Positions 16,055 to 24,257 of a DNA stretch of 64,000 nucleotides are shown piece after piece. Every line of letters begins with the position of its first letter. Position 1 is the first letter of the stretch. Where the stretch lies: NCBI RefSeq assembly GCF_013375535.1, contig NZ_JABXJG010000001.1, positions 1,612,001 to 1,676,000 on the forward strand. Direction: 5' to 3'. The notes under the pieces are model-generated. The model was not told the DNA's origin and ran no database searches. It saw nothing but the letters and a program-made list of their open reading frames with translations. Source of the stretch: Sphingobium sp. 15-1 (GTDB lineage: Bacteria; Pseudomonadota; Alphaproteobacteria; Sphingomonadales; Sphingomonadaceae). A program made the translations under genes and the position numbers.

Positions 16055-18532
16055 ATGACCGCCCTGCCGATCCCCTTGCCGATCCATGCCGTCCTGCCCG
16101 ACCTGCTCGCCACCTTGCGCAAAGGCAGCAATGCCGTACTGGTGGCGCCGCCGGGCGCGGGCAAGACGACGGCCGTGGCCCCCGCCCTGCTGAACGAGCC
16201 ATGGTGCACGGGCCAGCTTCTGCTGCTTTCCCCCCGGCGGCTGGCGGCACGGGCGGCGGCGGAGCGGATTGCCGAGTTGATGGGCGAGAATGTGGGCGGC
16301 ACGGTCGGCTATGCGACGCGCCTGGATTCGAAAACCTCCAAGGCCACAAGGCTACTGGTGCTGACCGAAGGCATTTTCGTCCGGCGGATTCAGGATGATC
16401 CCGAGCTTTCGGGCGTGTCCGCCGTCCTTTTCGACGAAGTGCATGAGCGCAGCCTGGACGGCGATTTCGGGCTGGCCTTGGCCCTTGATGCCCAGGGCGC
16501 GCTGCGGCCCGACCTGCGGATCGTGCCCATGTCCGCAACGCTGGACGGGGCGCGCTTTGCCGCGCTGTTGGACGGCGCTCCGGTCGTGGAGAGCGAAGGC
16601 CGCATCCAGCCGCTGGCGCTGCGCCATGTCGGGCGCGCCGCGGAAAAGCGGATCGAGGATGAGATGGCGGCGACCATCCGCCGGGCGCTGAGCGAGGAAG
16701 CCGAGGGCGATCTGCTCGCCTTCCTGCCCGGCGTGGCGGAGATCGAGCGGACGGCGGATCGGCTGGAAGGCGCAGGCGTGGAAGTCCACAAGCTGCACGG
16801 GTCGCTCGATCCGGCGGCGCAGCGGGCGGCGATCCGGCCTTCGCGGGAAGGGCGGCGGAAAGTGATCCTCGCCACCTCCATTGCGGAAACCAGCCTGACC
16901 ATCGACGGCGTACGGATCGTGGTCGATAGCGGGCTGGCGCGGCGGCCGCGCTATGACCGGGCGGCTGGGGTGACGCGGCTGGTGACGGAGCGGGCGAGCC
17001 AGGCGGCGACGACCCAGCGCGCCGGTCGCGCTGCGCGGCAACGGCCCGGCGTCGCCTATCGCCTGTGGGAAGCGGCGGCGACGGCGGGCATGCCGCCCTT
17101 CGACCCGCCGGAGATATTGGAGAGCGACCTTTCCAGCCTGATCCTCGACTGCGCGCTCTGGGGGGTGAGCGATCCGGCTGAGCTGCGCTGGCTGGACGCG
17201 CCGCCGGGCGCTGCGGTGGCGGAAGCGCGCAAAAGGCTGACCGTGCTGGAGGCGTTGGACGCGGACGGGCGAATCACCGCGCATGGCAAGGCGCTGGCGA
17301 AGCTGCCGCTGGAGCCGCGCATCGGCCATATGCTGGTGCGGGCGGGCGAAATGGGGCTGGCGGACATCGCGGCGGAGGTCGCCGTGCTGCTGGGCGAGCG
17401 GGGAGTTGGCGGACAGGACGTCGACCTGTCGCAGCGGCGCATGCGCTGGCGGCGGGAAAGCGGGAAACGGGCCGACGCGGCGCGGGCCATGGCAAAGCGC
17501 TGGAGCAAATTAGCGCCCCTCCCGCTTGCGGGAGGGGTCGGGGGAGGGAATGTCGGCGTGGGAGAGGGCCATGAAACCGGCCTCGCGCTTGCCCTCGCCT
17601 TCCCCGACCGCGTGTCCAAGCGCCGGTCCGCAGACGGCGCGGATTGGGCCAGCGTCGGCGGGCGCGGTTTCCGGCTCGATCCGCTCAACCCGCTTGCCCG
17701 AGAGGAATGGCTGGCGGTCGGAGAAGTCCAGGGCAGCGCAGCAGGCGCCCGCATCCTGTCCGCCGCGCCGATCAGCGAGGCGGAGGTCATCGCCCTGTTC
17801 GGCGCTCGCATCGCGGAGCATCGCACGGTGCGCTTCCGCCCGGCCAATGGCGGGATCGAGGCGCTGCGGGAACGGCGGTTGGGGGCGGTCAGGCTATCCT
17901 CCGGCTCCGACGACCGCCCCGATCCGGAGGCGGTAGTCACCGCCCTGACCGAAGGCGTGCGGCAAGGCGGGCTGGACCTGCTCCCCTGGTCCGAAGCGGC
18001 GCGCTCGCTCAGAATGCGGGCGGATTTTGCCGGAGTGGAGGCGCTGTCCGACGCCGCGCTGATGGAGACGCTGGACGAATGGTTGCCGCCGCTGCTGCAA
18101 GGCAAGCGCCGTCTGTCCGACATCGACCGGTCACAGCTTTCCGGCGTCCTCGAAGGGCTGATCGGCTGGGACGGCAAGCAGCAGGTCGATCGGCTCGCTC
18201 CGCCCGACTTCCGCTCGCCTGCGGGCAGCAACCATGAAATCGACTATGCCGCCGAGGGAGGCCCCCGCGTCGAGCTGCGCGTGCAGGCGCTGTTCGGGCT
18301 GGCCGAGCATCCAGTGGTCGGCAGCCAGCGCATTCCGCTGGTCCTTTCGCTCACCTCGCCCGCCGGGCGGCCCATTCAGACGACCCGCGACCTGCCCGGC
18401 TTCTGGGCGGGTAGCTGGAGCGCGGTGGCTAAGGAAATGCGCGGGCGCTATCCCAAGCATCCCTGGCCCGACGATCCGGCGGCGGCCAACGCCACTTTGC
18501 GCACGAAACGCGCCGACAGGGATTTCAAGTGA
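16055..18532 (+). CDS. hrpB: ATP-dependent helicase HrpB
   Basis: DEAH/RHA-type superfamily 2 helicase, 825 aa. Motifs: Walker A APPGAGKTT (31-39), DEVH box (127-130), SAT (160-162), and motif VI QRAGRAAR near residue 320, followed by the HA2 and HrpB C-terminal domains. Start at 16055 has an AGAGGGGG ribosome site 7-8 nt upstream; ATG at 16034 is in frame. Residues about 487-506 (APLPLAGGVGGGNVGVGEG) are encoded by a G/C-rich palindromic repeat that interrupts the usual family sequence without breaking the frame. The last codons and stop lie inside a 39-bp repeat found again at 58224. The cellular role of HrpB is poorly defined. Confidence 0.94.
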   Translation: MTALPIPLPIHAVLPDLLATLRKGSNAVLVAPPGAGKTTAVAPALLNEPWCTGQLLLLSPRRLAARAAAERIAELMGENVGGTVGYATRLDSKTSKATRLLVLTEGIFVRRIQDDPELSGVSAVLFDEVHERSLDGDFGLALALDAQGALRPDLRIVPMSATLDGARFAALLDGAPVVESEGRIQPLALRHVGRAAEKRIEDEMAATIRRALSEEAEGDLLAFLPGVAEIERTADRLEGAGVEVHKLHGSLDPAAQRAAIRPSREGRRKVILATSIAETSLTIDGVRIVVDSGLARRPRYDRAAGVTRLVTERASQAATTQRAGRAARQRPGVAYRLWEAAATAGMPPFDPPEILESDLSSLILDCALWGVSDPAELRWLDAPPGAAVAEARKRLTVLEALDADGRITAHGKALAKLPLEPRIGHMLVRAGEMGLADIAAEVAVLLGERGVGGQDVDLSQRRMRWRRESGKRADAARAMAKRWSKLAPLPLAGGVGGGNVGVGEGHETGLALALAFPDRVSKRRSADGADWASVGGRGFRLDPLNPLAREEWLAVGEVQGSAAGARILSAAPISEAEVIALFGARIAEHRTVRFRPANGGIEALRERRLGAVRLSSGSDDRPDPEAVVTALTEGVRQGGLDLLPWSEAARSLRMRADFAGVEALSDAALMETLDEWLPPLLQGKRRLSDIDRSQLSGVLEGLIGWDGKQQVDRLAPPDFRSPAGSNHEIDYAAEGGPRVELRVQALFGLAEHPVVGSQRIPLVLSLTSPAGRPIQTTRDLPGFWAGSWSAVAKEMRGRYPKHPWPDDPAAANATLRTKRADRDFK
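17513..17570. repeat. Palindromic repeat inserted in frame within hrpB
   Basis: CCCCTCCC (17516-17523) and GGGAGGGG (17530-17537) form a hairpin, followed by the tract TCGGGGGAGGGAATG, a sequence type usually intergenic in sphingomonads. Here it is read through as about 19 Gly/Pro/Val-rich residues of HrpB. The frame is intact on both sides. Confidence 0.75.
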
Positions 18533-18559
18533 AATGGAACATTTCACGGCTCTGAAATC
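18521..18559. repeat. 39-bp nested palindromic element, copy 1
   Basis: Bounded by GATTTC and GAAATC, with an internal GAAATG-GAA-CATTTC hairpin. A second copy (about 34 of 39 identical) lies at 58224-58262. This copy contains the last codons and the stop codon of hrpB. Confidence 0.75.
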
Positions 18560-18652
18560 CCGGCGTATAAAGGATTGCCAAGGGGAAGCCTTGACTTCCG
18601 CTCGCCCGCTGGTGCAACGCAGCACCAAATTCCCTCAGGAGTCCTTATCGCG

Positions 18653-18931
18653 ATGAGCGCGCGCATCTATCAGATCCAGAAGAACGCCCTGCAGTCCGGC
18701 AAGGCGCTGACCCATAAATGGGTGCTGGAATATGCGCCCGCCGAAGCGAAGAAGGCCGATCCGCTGACCGGCTGGGCCGGTTCGGGCGACATGAAGCAGC
18801 AGATCAAGCTGAGCTTCTCTTCCGAAGAAGCGGCGCGGGCCTATGCGGAGCGGGAGAGGATTGCCTATACGGTGATCCCGACGGCGCCCAAGACGTTGAA
18901 GATTCAGGCCTACGCGGACAATTTCCGGTAA
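18653..18931 (+). CDS. NDUFS4-type complex I accessory subunit (ETC complex I subunit)
   Basis: Protein of 92 aa matching the bacterial homologues of the mitochondrial NDUFS4 (18 kDa) subunit of NADH:ubiquinone oxidoreductase. Hallmarks: ARIYQIQKNALQSG at the start, HKWVLEYAP, DPLTGWAGSGD, and a C-terminal region with AYAERERIAYTVIP. It sits on the peripheral arm of complex I in species that have it. Start ATG at 18653 has AGGAG 11 nt upstream, and the longer open frame is not family-like. It is a stand-alone gene, away from any nuo operon. The 120 bp upstream include the 39-bp repeat and no clear promoter. Confidence 0.9.
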   Translation: MSARIYQIQKNALQSGKALTHKWVLEYAPAEAKKADPLTGWAGSGDMKQQIKLSFSSEEAARAYAERERIAYTVIPTAPKTLKIQAYADNFR

Positions 18932-18969
18932 TTTGCCGGGGTCGCTCGAAGGCTGCCTCTCAATCCCCC

Positions 18970-18996
18970 GTCATGCTGAAACAAGTTCAGCATGAC
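18970..18996. repeat. Compact hairpin repeat, GTCATGCTGAA family
   Basis: Perfect 11-bp stem (18970-18980 with 18986-18996) and 5-nt loop, the short form of the repeat at 7464-7552. It lies between the convergent NDUFS4-like and Pycsar-effector-like genes, so it may serve as a shared transcript end. Confidence 0.85.
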
Positions 18997-19021
18997 GTTC
19001 AGTGTTGATGCCCCACTCTGT

Positions 19022-19543
19022 TCAGCGCCACCCCAGCCCCAGATCGACCACCAGCGCCGCGAAACTCATCACCACACCTGTCAGAAACAACCGATACGCA
19101 TAGCCCAGCCAGCGATATTTCCGCCGCTGGAGCACCTGCCCATTCTGATACATGTCGCGCAGCATCGCCCGGTACAGCGCGTCGTCATCCGATACCAGCG
19201 CCATCATCCGGTCGCTGAACTCGGCTTCGCTGAGGCTGGTGAAGATGCCGAAGAACAGCAGATTGTCGCCATCCCCCACACCTCCCCGCGACTGGCTGAC
19301 GCTGGGCAGCACCGCCAGGATCGCGCAGGTCGCAGCCAGGAACACGCCCACCGCCAGCGCCGCCACCGGCCAGACCAGCGCCCCCGAGCGCAATTGCGCG
19401 ACGCAAAGGGTGAAGATCACCATCGACGCGCCGATCAGCATGTTCGCCTTCTGATCGGCCATCTGGCTCAATTGCATATTGGTCTGCACCGCCGTGCGCA
19501 GCAGGTGGATCGCATTGGGCACCGGAACATTCGTCGCGTCCAT
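19022..19543 (-). CDS. Pycsar-effector-like transmembrane protein (DUF5706)
   Basis: Membrane protein of 173 aa. The N-terminal helix NAIHLLRTAVQTNMQLSQ and MADQKANMLIGASMVIF match the Pycsar effector (PycTM/DUF5706) family, in which a soluble helix precedes two membrane spans. Hydrophobic segments lie at about residues 38-54 and 57-78, with a third near 148-168. Start ATG at 19543 has a strong GGAGGGGG site; an upstream ATG at 19576 is in frame. In Pycsar defence the effector is paired with a cCMP/cUMP cyclase. None is adjacent: the neighbours are lipid-synthesis and respiratory genes. It may therefore be a conserved chromosomal relative with another role. Family call moderate, function unknown. 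Confidence 0.7.
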   Translation of the reverse strand: MDATNVPVPNAIHLLRTAVQTNMQLSQMADQKANMLIGASMVIFTLCVAQLRSGALVWPVAALAVGVFLAATCAILAVLPSVSQSRGGVGDGDNLLFFGIFTSLSEAEFSDRMMALVSDDDALYRAMLRDMYQNGQVLQRRKYRWLGYAYRLFLTGVVMSFAALVVDLGLGWR

Positions 19544-19657
19544 CTTTTCCCCCTCCCCCTTTTTCGCGACACTCATGCCCGATTGCCGCCTTATTCCCTT
19601 GCCAAAGAGCGACGCTTGAGGGCAAAAGCCGCTCTTTCACGGAAAGCACCACGGATA

Positions 19658-19900
19658 ATGACGGATCGCCAGCCAATTTTCGACAGCGTTTTGAGCCAGA
19701 TCGCTCCCTTCAATAAAAAGGGCGTGGAACTGACCGAGGCCACGACCTTCGCGGGCGATCTGGAATGGGACAGCCTGACCGTGATGGACTTCGTCGCCGC
19801 GATCGAGGATGAATTCGACATCATCATCACCATGAACATGCAGGCCGAGATCGAGAGCATCGGCCAGCTCGTGGATGCCGTGGCGAAGCTGAAGGGCTGA
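19658..19900 (+). CDS. Acyl carrier protein, sphingolipid type
   Basis: Acyl carrier protein of 80 aa. The phosphopantetheine attachment site is WDSL with Ser39. The remainder is acidic and helical (VMDFVAAIEDEFDI), as expected for ACPs. It is not the fatty-acid AcpP: it differs in the N-terminal region and lies 141 bp upstream of serine palmitoyltransferase, an arrangement known from sphingolipid-producing alphaproteobacteria, where a dedicated ACP presents the acyl chain. Start ATG 19658 is the only in-frame ATG giving an ACP of normal size. A palindromic repeat separates it from spt. Confidence 0.88.
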   Translation: MTDRQPIFDSVLSQIAPFNKKGVELTEATTFAGDLEWDSLTVMDFVAAIEDEFDIIITMNMQAEIESIGQLVDAVAKLKG

Positions 19901-19921
19901 CGCTGCCTGAGAATTTAACTG

Positions 19922-20023
19922 CCGTTCGGGCTGAGCGAAGTCGAAACCCTTTGCTGAGCCAAGGCGAAGCATGAGCCTCGGCTCCGCTCGGCAAGAGGCT
20001 TCGACTTCGCTCAGCCCGAACGG
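19922..20023. repeat. Perfect inverted repeat, CCGTTCGGGCTGAGC family
   Basis: Arms of 24 bp (19922-19945 and 20000-20023) are perfect complements with a 54-bp spacer that has its own secondary structure. A TTTT follows the right arm. It fills most of the acp-spt gap. Relatives lie at 26495, 40590 and 63586. Confidence 0.88.
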
Positions 20024-20041
20024 TTTTGGGACGATTGAGAC

Positions 20042-21265
20042 ATGACCGACGCCACGCAAACCCGCGACCTTTTCTCCAAATTCGACCCTTTGATCGCTGA
20101 GCGCGAGGCGCTGCTGGCGACCGGCGTGCGCGATCCCTTCGCCATCGTCATGGACGAGGTGAAATCCCCCACCCAGGCGGTGATCAAGGGCAAGGACACC
20201 ATCCTGCTCGGCACCTATAATTATATGGGCATGACCTTCGACCCGGACGTGGTCGCGGCGGGCAAGAAGGCGCTGGACGATTTCGGCGCCGGCACCACCG
20301 GTAGCCGCGTGCTGAACGGCACCTATCAGGGCCATAAGGAAGTCGAGGAAGCGCTCAAGGAGTTTTACGGAACCTCCGGCGCGATGGTCTTCTCGACCGG
20401 CTATCAGGCCAATCTGGGCATGATCTCCACGCTGGCGGGCAAGGGCGACTATGTCATTCTCGACGCCGACAGCCACGCCTCCATCTATGACGGTTGCTTC
20501 CTGGGCGATGCGGAGATCGTCCGTTTCCGCCACAACAGCGTCGAGGATCTGGACAAGCGCCTTGGCCGCCTGCCCGCCGACGCACTGAAGCTGGTGGTGC
20601 TGGAGGGCGTCTATTCGATGCTGGGTGACGTCGCGCCGCTGCCGGACATGGTGGCCGCCGTGCGCAAGCATCCCAATTGCATGATCCTGGTCGACGAAGC
20701 CCATGGCATGGGCTTTTTCGGCCCCAATGGCCGTGGCGTCTACGAAGAACAGGGCGTGGAAAAGGACGTCGATTTCGTCGTCGGCACCTTCTCCAAATCG
20801 GTCGGTACGGTCGGCGGCTTCTGCGTCTCCAACCACCCGAAGTTCGAGGTGCTGCGCCTCGTCTGCCGTCCCTATGTCTTCACCGCGTCGCTGCCGCCCA
20901 GCGTCGTCGCCACCGCCGCGACCTCGATCCGCAAGCTGATGCATGCGGGCGAGAAGCGCGCCCATCTGTGGAAGAACAGCCAGCGGCTGCACAAGGGCCT
21001 CACCGATCTCGGCTTCAAGCTGGGTACGGAAACGCCGCAATCCGCGATCATCGCCGTCATCCTGACCGACCAGACGCAAGCCGTGGCCATGTGGCAGGCG
21101 CTGCTTGAACTCGGCCTATACGTCAACATGGCCCGTCCCCCGGCGACCCCGGCGGGCACCTTCCTGCTGCGCTGCTCGCTTTGCGCCGAACATAGCGACG
21201 AGCAGGTCGAGCAGATCATCGCCATGTTCGAAGCGGCGGGCAAGGCGACGGGCGCGATCGGCTGA
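20042..21265 (+). CDS. spt: Serine palmitoyltransferase (alpha-oxoamine synthase)
   Basis: PLP-dependent enzyme condensing L-serine with an acyl thioester to give 3-ketodihydrosphingosine, the first step of sphingolipid synthesis. It is 407 aa, close to the soluble SPT of Sphingomonas (about 420). Visible features: NYMGMTFDPDVV and GTTGSRVLNGTYQGH in the N-terminal domain; DADSHASIYDG; LVDEAHGMGFFG, carrying the PLP-ring Asp; and the Schiff-base lysine in GTFSKSVGT (Lys252). The family also includes KBL, ALAS and BioF; the ACP partner upstream and the sequence pattern favour SPT. It is cytoplasmic. It supports a sphingomonad host, since these bacteria use glycosphingolipids in the outer membrane. 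Confidence 0.92.
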   Translation: MTDATQTRDLFSKFDPLIAEREALLATGVRDPFAIVMDEVKSPTQAVIKGKDTILLGTYNYMGMTFDPDVVAAGKKALDDFGAGTTGSRVLNGTYQGHKEVEEALKEFYGTSGAMVFSTGYQANLGMISTLAGKGDYVILDADSHASIYDGCFLGDAEIVRFRHNSVEDLDKRLGRLPADALKLVVLEGVYSMLGDVAPLPDMVAAVRKHPNCMILVDEAHGMGFFGPNGRGVYEEQGVEKDVDFVVGTFSKSVGTVGGFCVSNHPKFEVLRLVCRPYVFTASLPPSVVATAATSIRKLMHAGEKRAHLWKNSQRLHKGLTDLGFKLGTETPQSAIIAVILTDQTQAVAMWQALLELGLYVNMARPPATPAGTFLLRCSLCAEHSDEQVEQIIAMFEAAGKATGAIG

Positions 21266-21387
21266 TCGCGCCCCCGTCTCGACCCCACGACCGGGCGGGC
21301 ATTTAACGCGACGGAATCCCACGCAAAATCGGAACTTTCCACCTGCGGCATTTCTCGCTTAATGTTGTTCGTCTAGTGTAACTGTCG

Positions 21388-23379
21388 ATGGCGGACGGGT
21401 TTTTCATGGATGAACATGCGACCGGGTGGCGAGCAATCATAGCGCGCTTCCTGCCGCTGGTGCTGGTCGTCCTGCTGATGGGGTCGCTTGGCACGCTGCT
21501 GTACAGCGCCAGCCATGCGGCGCGCGACCATGAGCGGGCGCTGAAGGAACAGCGCCGCAGTTTCGAGGTCATCGCCCTTGCCCGCGCCTTCGAAGCCAAG
21601 ACCGCCCGCGCCGAAGTGACGCTGGCCCGCTATGTCATCAGCCTCGACCCCGATACCGGCCGGCTGTTCCAGGACCAGTGGCGCACCGCCGCCAGCCAGC
21701 TCAAGACGCTGACCTATTCGACCCGCCATTCGGACTGGCAGCGGGGCAATGTGCTGGCGCTGCAAGCCGCCTTCGATCAGCGGGGCAAGACGCTGAGCGA
21801 GATCGGGCTGCGCACCACCTACGACCAGAAGATGGGCGCGCTCGCCCAGTTCCATCAGGCGGGCAAGTCCCGCGACCTGATGCGCATCACGGCCCTGCTG
21901 GACCGGGTTATCCAGGCGGAAAATGCCCGGCTGCGGGAACGCAGCGAAGCCGTGTCGCTGGCCGGGGACCGCAATGAATGGTTCGGCAAGACATCCCAGC
22001 TTTTCGGCCTGGTGCTGCTGGTCTGCGTGCTGTTCGCGCTGTGGTTCGCCAACGCCGCCTATAGCGAGCGGCGCAACGCGCGGCGGCAGGCGGAAAATGA
22101 GGGCGAGCGGGCCGACCGGCTGGAGACGGCGGTGGCGGAACGCACAGCCGAACTGTCGGACGCCTATGAGCGGCTCAAGAAGGAAACCGCCGAACGCGCC
22201 GCTGCCGAGGAAAATCTGCGCCAGATGCAGAAGATGGACGCCGTGGGCCAGCTTACCGGCGGCATCGCCCATGATTTCAACAATATGCTGGCGGTGGTGG
22301 TCGGCGGGCTTGAACTGGCCAAGCGCAAGCTGCGCCTGAAACCGCAGGAGGCGAGCCGCCACCTCGACAATGCGATGGAGGGGGCCAATCGCGCCGCCGC
22401 CCTCACCCGCCGCCTGCTGGCTTTCGCCCGGTCCGAACCGCTCTTGCCCAATGCGGTCGATCCCGATGCGCTGGTGGCGGGCCTTTCGGACCTGATCGAC
22501 CGGTCGATCGGGGACCAGATCAGCATGGCCTTCGAGAAGGAAGCGCAGGGCTGGCGGATATTCGTCGACCAGCATCAGATGGAAAATGCGATATTGAACC
22601 TGTGCGTCAATGCGCGGGATGCGATGGACGGGCGCGGCCGCCTGATCATCCGGACGGCTCAGGCCCGGCTTGCCCCGCAGGAGATCGGGGAATGCGCCGG
22701 CGGCGAATATGTCACGCTGAGCGTCGTCGACGATGGCTGCGGCATGACGCCCGAAATCCTTTCCCGCGTGTTCGAACCCTTTTTCACGACCAAGCCGGTC
22801 GGCAAGGGAACGGGCCTCGGCCTCAGCCAGATTTTCGGCTTCGTGCATCAGAGCGAGGGCGAAATCCGCATCGAATCCGAAACCGGCAAGGGCACGAGCG
22901 TCCATATCTACCTCCCCCGCCATATCAGCGCGGAAGGAGAGGATGTGGCCGACGCGCATGCGCCCGACCGGGAACCGGTGCTGCATCCGCCGACGCGCAT
23001 CCTAGTGGTGGAGGATGATCCCCGCGTCCTCAACCAGACCATGGCGGCGCTGGCGGAGCTAGGCCATCTGCCGGTCGCCTGCGACCATCCGTCCAAGGCG
23101 GCAAAGCTGCTGAGCAGTCATCGCGACATCGGCCTGATCATGAGCGACGTGCTGATGCCCGACATGACCGGGCCGGAAATGATCCGCACCCTGCCCGCCG
23201 CCCACGCCCATCTGCCGGTGCTGTTCGTCACCGGCTATGCGGGCGACACCGCCGGAAGCGCGGATTTCGCGGGCCATGAAGTGCTGCGCAAGCCCTATAC
23301 GCTGACGGGGCTCGCCCAGGCGCTGTCCCATGCGCTCAACGGATCGCACCACCCCGGAACAGCCGCGGCAGCAGAGTAA
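21388..23379 (+). CDS. Hybrid sensor histidine kinase with receiver domain
   Basis: Membrane sensor kinase of 663 aa. Transmembrane segments at about residues 18-39 and 204-224 flank a roughly 160-residue periplasmic helical region. A coiled-coil segment (225-275) leads to the HisKA domain with phospho-acceptor His295 in GGIAHDFNN, a type common in hybrid kinases. The ATPase domain has the N box (NLCVNARDAMD), G1 (DDGCGM), F (FEPFFTTK) and G2 (GTGLGLSQ). A C-terminal receiver (about 530-650) has ILVVEDD, Asp587 in MSDVLMPD and Lys in LRKPYT. The signal and output are unknown; no response regulator gene is adjacent. The 3' end overlaps the convergent nucleotidyltransferase-like gene by 44 bp. 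Confidence 0.92.
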   Translation: MADGFFMDEHATGWRAIIARFLPLVLVVLLMGSLGTLLYSASHAARDHERALKEQRRSFEVIALARAFEAKTARAEVTLARYVISLDPDTGRLFQDQWRTAASQLKTLTYSTRHSDWQRGNVLALQAAFDQRGKTLSEIGLRTTYDQKMGALAQFHQAGKSRDLMRITALLDRVIQAENARLRERSEAVSLAGDRNEWFGKTSQLFGLVLLVCVLFALWFANAAYSERRNARRQAENEGERADRLETAVAERTAELSDAYERLKKETAERAAAEENLRQMQKMDAVGQLTGGIAHDFNNMLAVVVGGLELAKRKLRLKPQEASRHLDNAMEGANRAAALTRRLLAFARSEPLLPNAVDPDALVAGLSDLIDRSIGDQISMAFEKEAQGWRIFVDQHQMENAILNLCVNARDAMDGRGRLIIRTAQARLAPQEIGECAGGEYVTLSVVDDGCGMTPEILSRVFEPFFTTKPVGKGTGLGLSQIFGFVHQSEGEIRIESETGKGTSVHIYLPRHISAEGEDVADAHAPDREPVLHPPTRILVVEDDPRVLNQTMAALAELGHLPVACDHPSKAAKLLSSHRDIGLIMSDVLMPDMTGPEMIRTLPAAHAHLPVLFVTGYAGDTAGSADFAGHEVLRKPYTLTGLAQALSHALNGSHHPGTAAAAE

Positions 23380-24217
23380 GCGCGCCGATCAGCGGCCAGC
23401 GGCGCTGCCAGGGCTTGATCTCGATCGCCGTGCCGGCGTGGCGGTTGATCTTCCAGGCGAGATAATCAATGCCGCCCGCATAGGTGAAGCTGGCCTTGGC
23501 GAGACGGATGACGGAGAGCCATTTGCCCCGCCTTTGCAACCGCCGCCAGCGGGCAGCCGCTTGTTCGGGGGCAAGCGACGGCGGCAGCCCCTGCGCCAGC
23601 GCGGCTTCCCCGAAGCGGCGATAGCGGTCGGGGTCGGCGTCGACGATGGAGAGGGAACGGCCCTTCCGCTCGGCGCGCAGTTCCGCGCCATAAGTCAGGG
23701 TGAAGCCGGTCCGCCAGAGCGCCAGCGCATCCTTCTCCTCCGCCATCGGCCGGGCAAGCGACAGCAAGGTCGGCGTGGCGCTGGCGACGGCAGCGATGGC
23801 GCGCTGGCGGGCAAGGTCATCTGCCGCCCAAAGCAGCCGCGCCGGTTGGGCAAAGCGCGCCCAGACCGAGACATTATCGGCGGCGGTGCTGCTGAGGCGG
23901 GCAAAATCCGCCTCCGACAGCACGGCATATTTGGCGAGCAGGCCGTTATGCTCGAACGGGAAGACATTGGGCGGGATCAGCCGGTTGGCGGTCGCGAGCC
24001 AGCTTTTTCCATAAGCGGCGCGATAGTCCGACACGATCAGGTAGAAATCCAGCATCAGCCCGTCGAGATTCTTCTCCCGCAGGCAGGAGCCATAGAAAAG
24101 CACGGCCCGCGAGGCATCGGGATATTGGGCGGCCAGCGCGCCCGCCATGGCCGCCGCCCGAGGATCGGCCGGTGCGGCAAGTTCGGCGGTGACGAGGGAG
24201 AGGAGAGTGTGAGGCAT
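23336..24217 (-). CDS. Tam41-like nucleotidyltransferase (possible CDP-diacylglycerol synthase)
   Basis: Protein of 293 aa without signal peptide. A nucleotidyltransferase-type motif is seen: VLFYGSCLRE (residues 39-48) followed by LMLDFYLIV with Asp57. Later the pattern KYAVLSEADF, then W-x-R-x(3)-P-x(3)-L, D-x(3)-R and GFTLTYGAELRAER resembles the order of conserved blocks in Tam41/Mmp37, the mitochondrial CDP-diacylglycerol synthase. The resemblance is by eye and needs a profile search. If right, it would supply CDP-DAG for phospholipid synthesis at the membrane. Other nucleotidyltransferase-fold roles are possible. Its neighbours are sphingolipid genes on one side and a kinase on the other. 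Confidence 0.55.
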   Translation of the reverse strand: MPHTLLSLVTAELAAPADPRAAAMAGALAAQYPDASRAVLFYGSCLREKNLDGLMLDFYLIVSDYRAAYGKSWLATANRLIPPNVFPFEHNGLLAKYAVLSEADFARLSSTAADNVSVWARFAQPARLLWAADDLARQRAIAAVASATPTLLSLARPMAEEKDALALWRTGFTLTYGAELRAERKGRSLSIVDADPDRYRRFGEAALAQGLPPSLAPEQAAARWRRLQRRGKWLSVIRLAKASFTYAGGIDYLAWKINRHAGTAIEIKPWQRRWPLIGALTLLPRLFRGGAIR

Positions 24218-24257
24218 TGGTCCTGTCTGCAGCGCACCGTGCGAGCATGGCGGTCTA

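Noticed and set aside
18586..18625. TTGACT as a -35 promoter element upstream of the NDUFS4-like gene
   Set aside because: No matching -10 hexamer at 16-18 bp spacing.
18992..19900. A 302-aa protein ending in an ACP
   Set aside because: The N-terminal 220 residues are antisense to the Pycsar-effector-like gene. The ACP starts at its own ATG at 19658.
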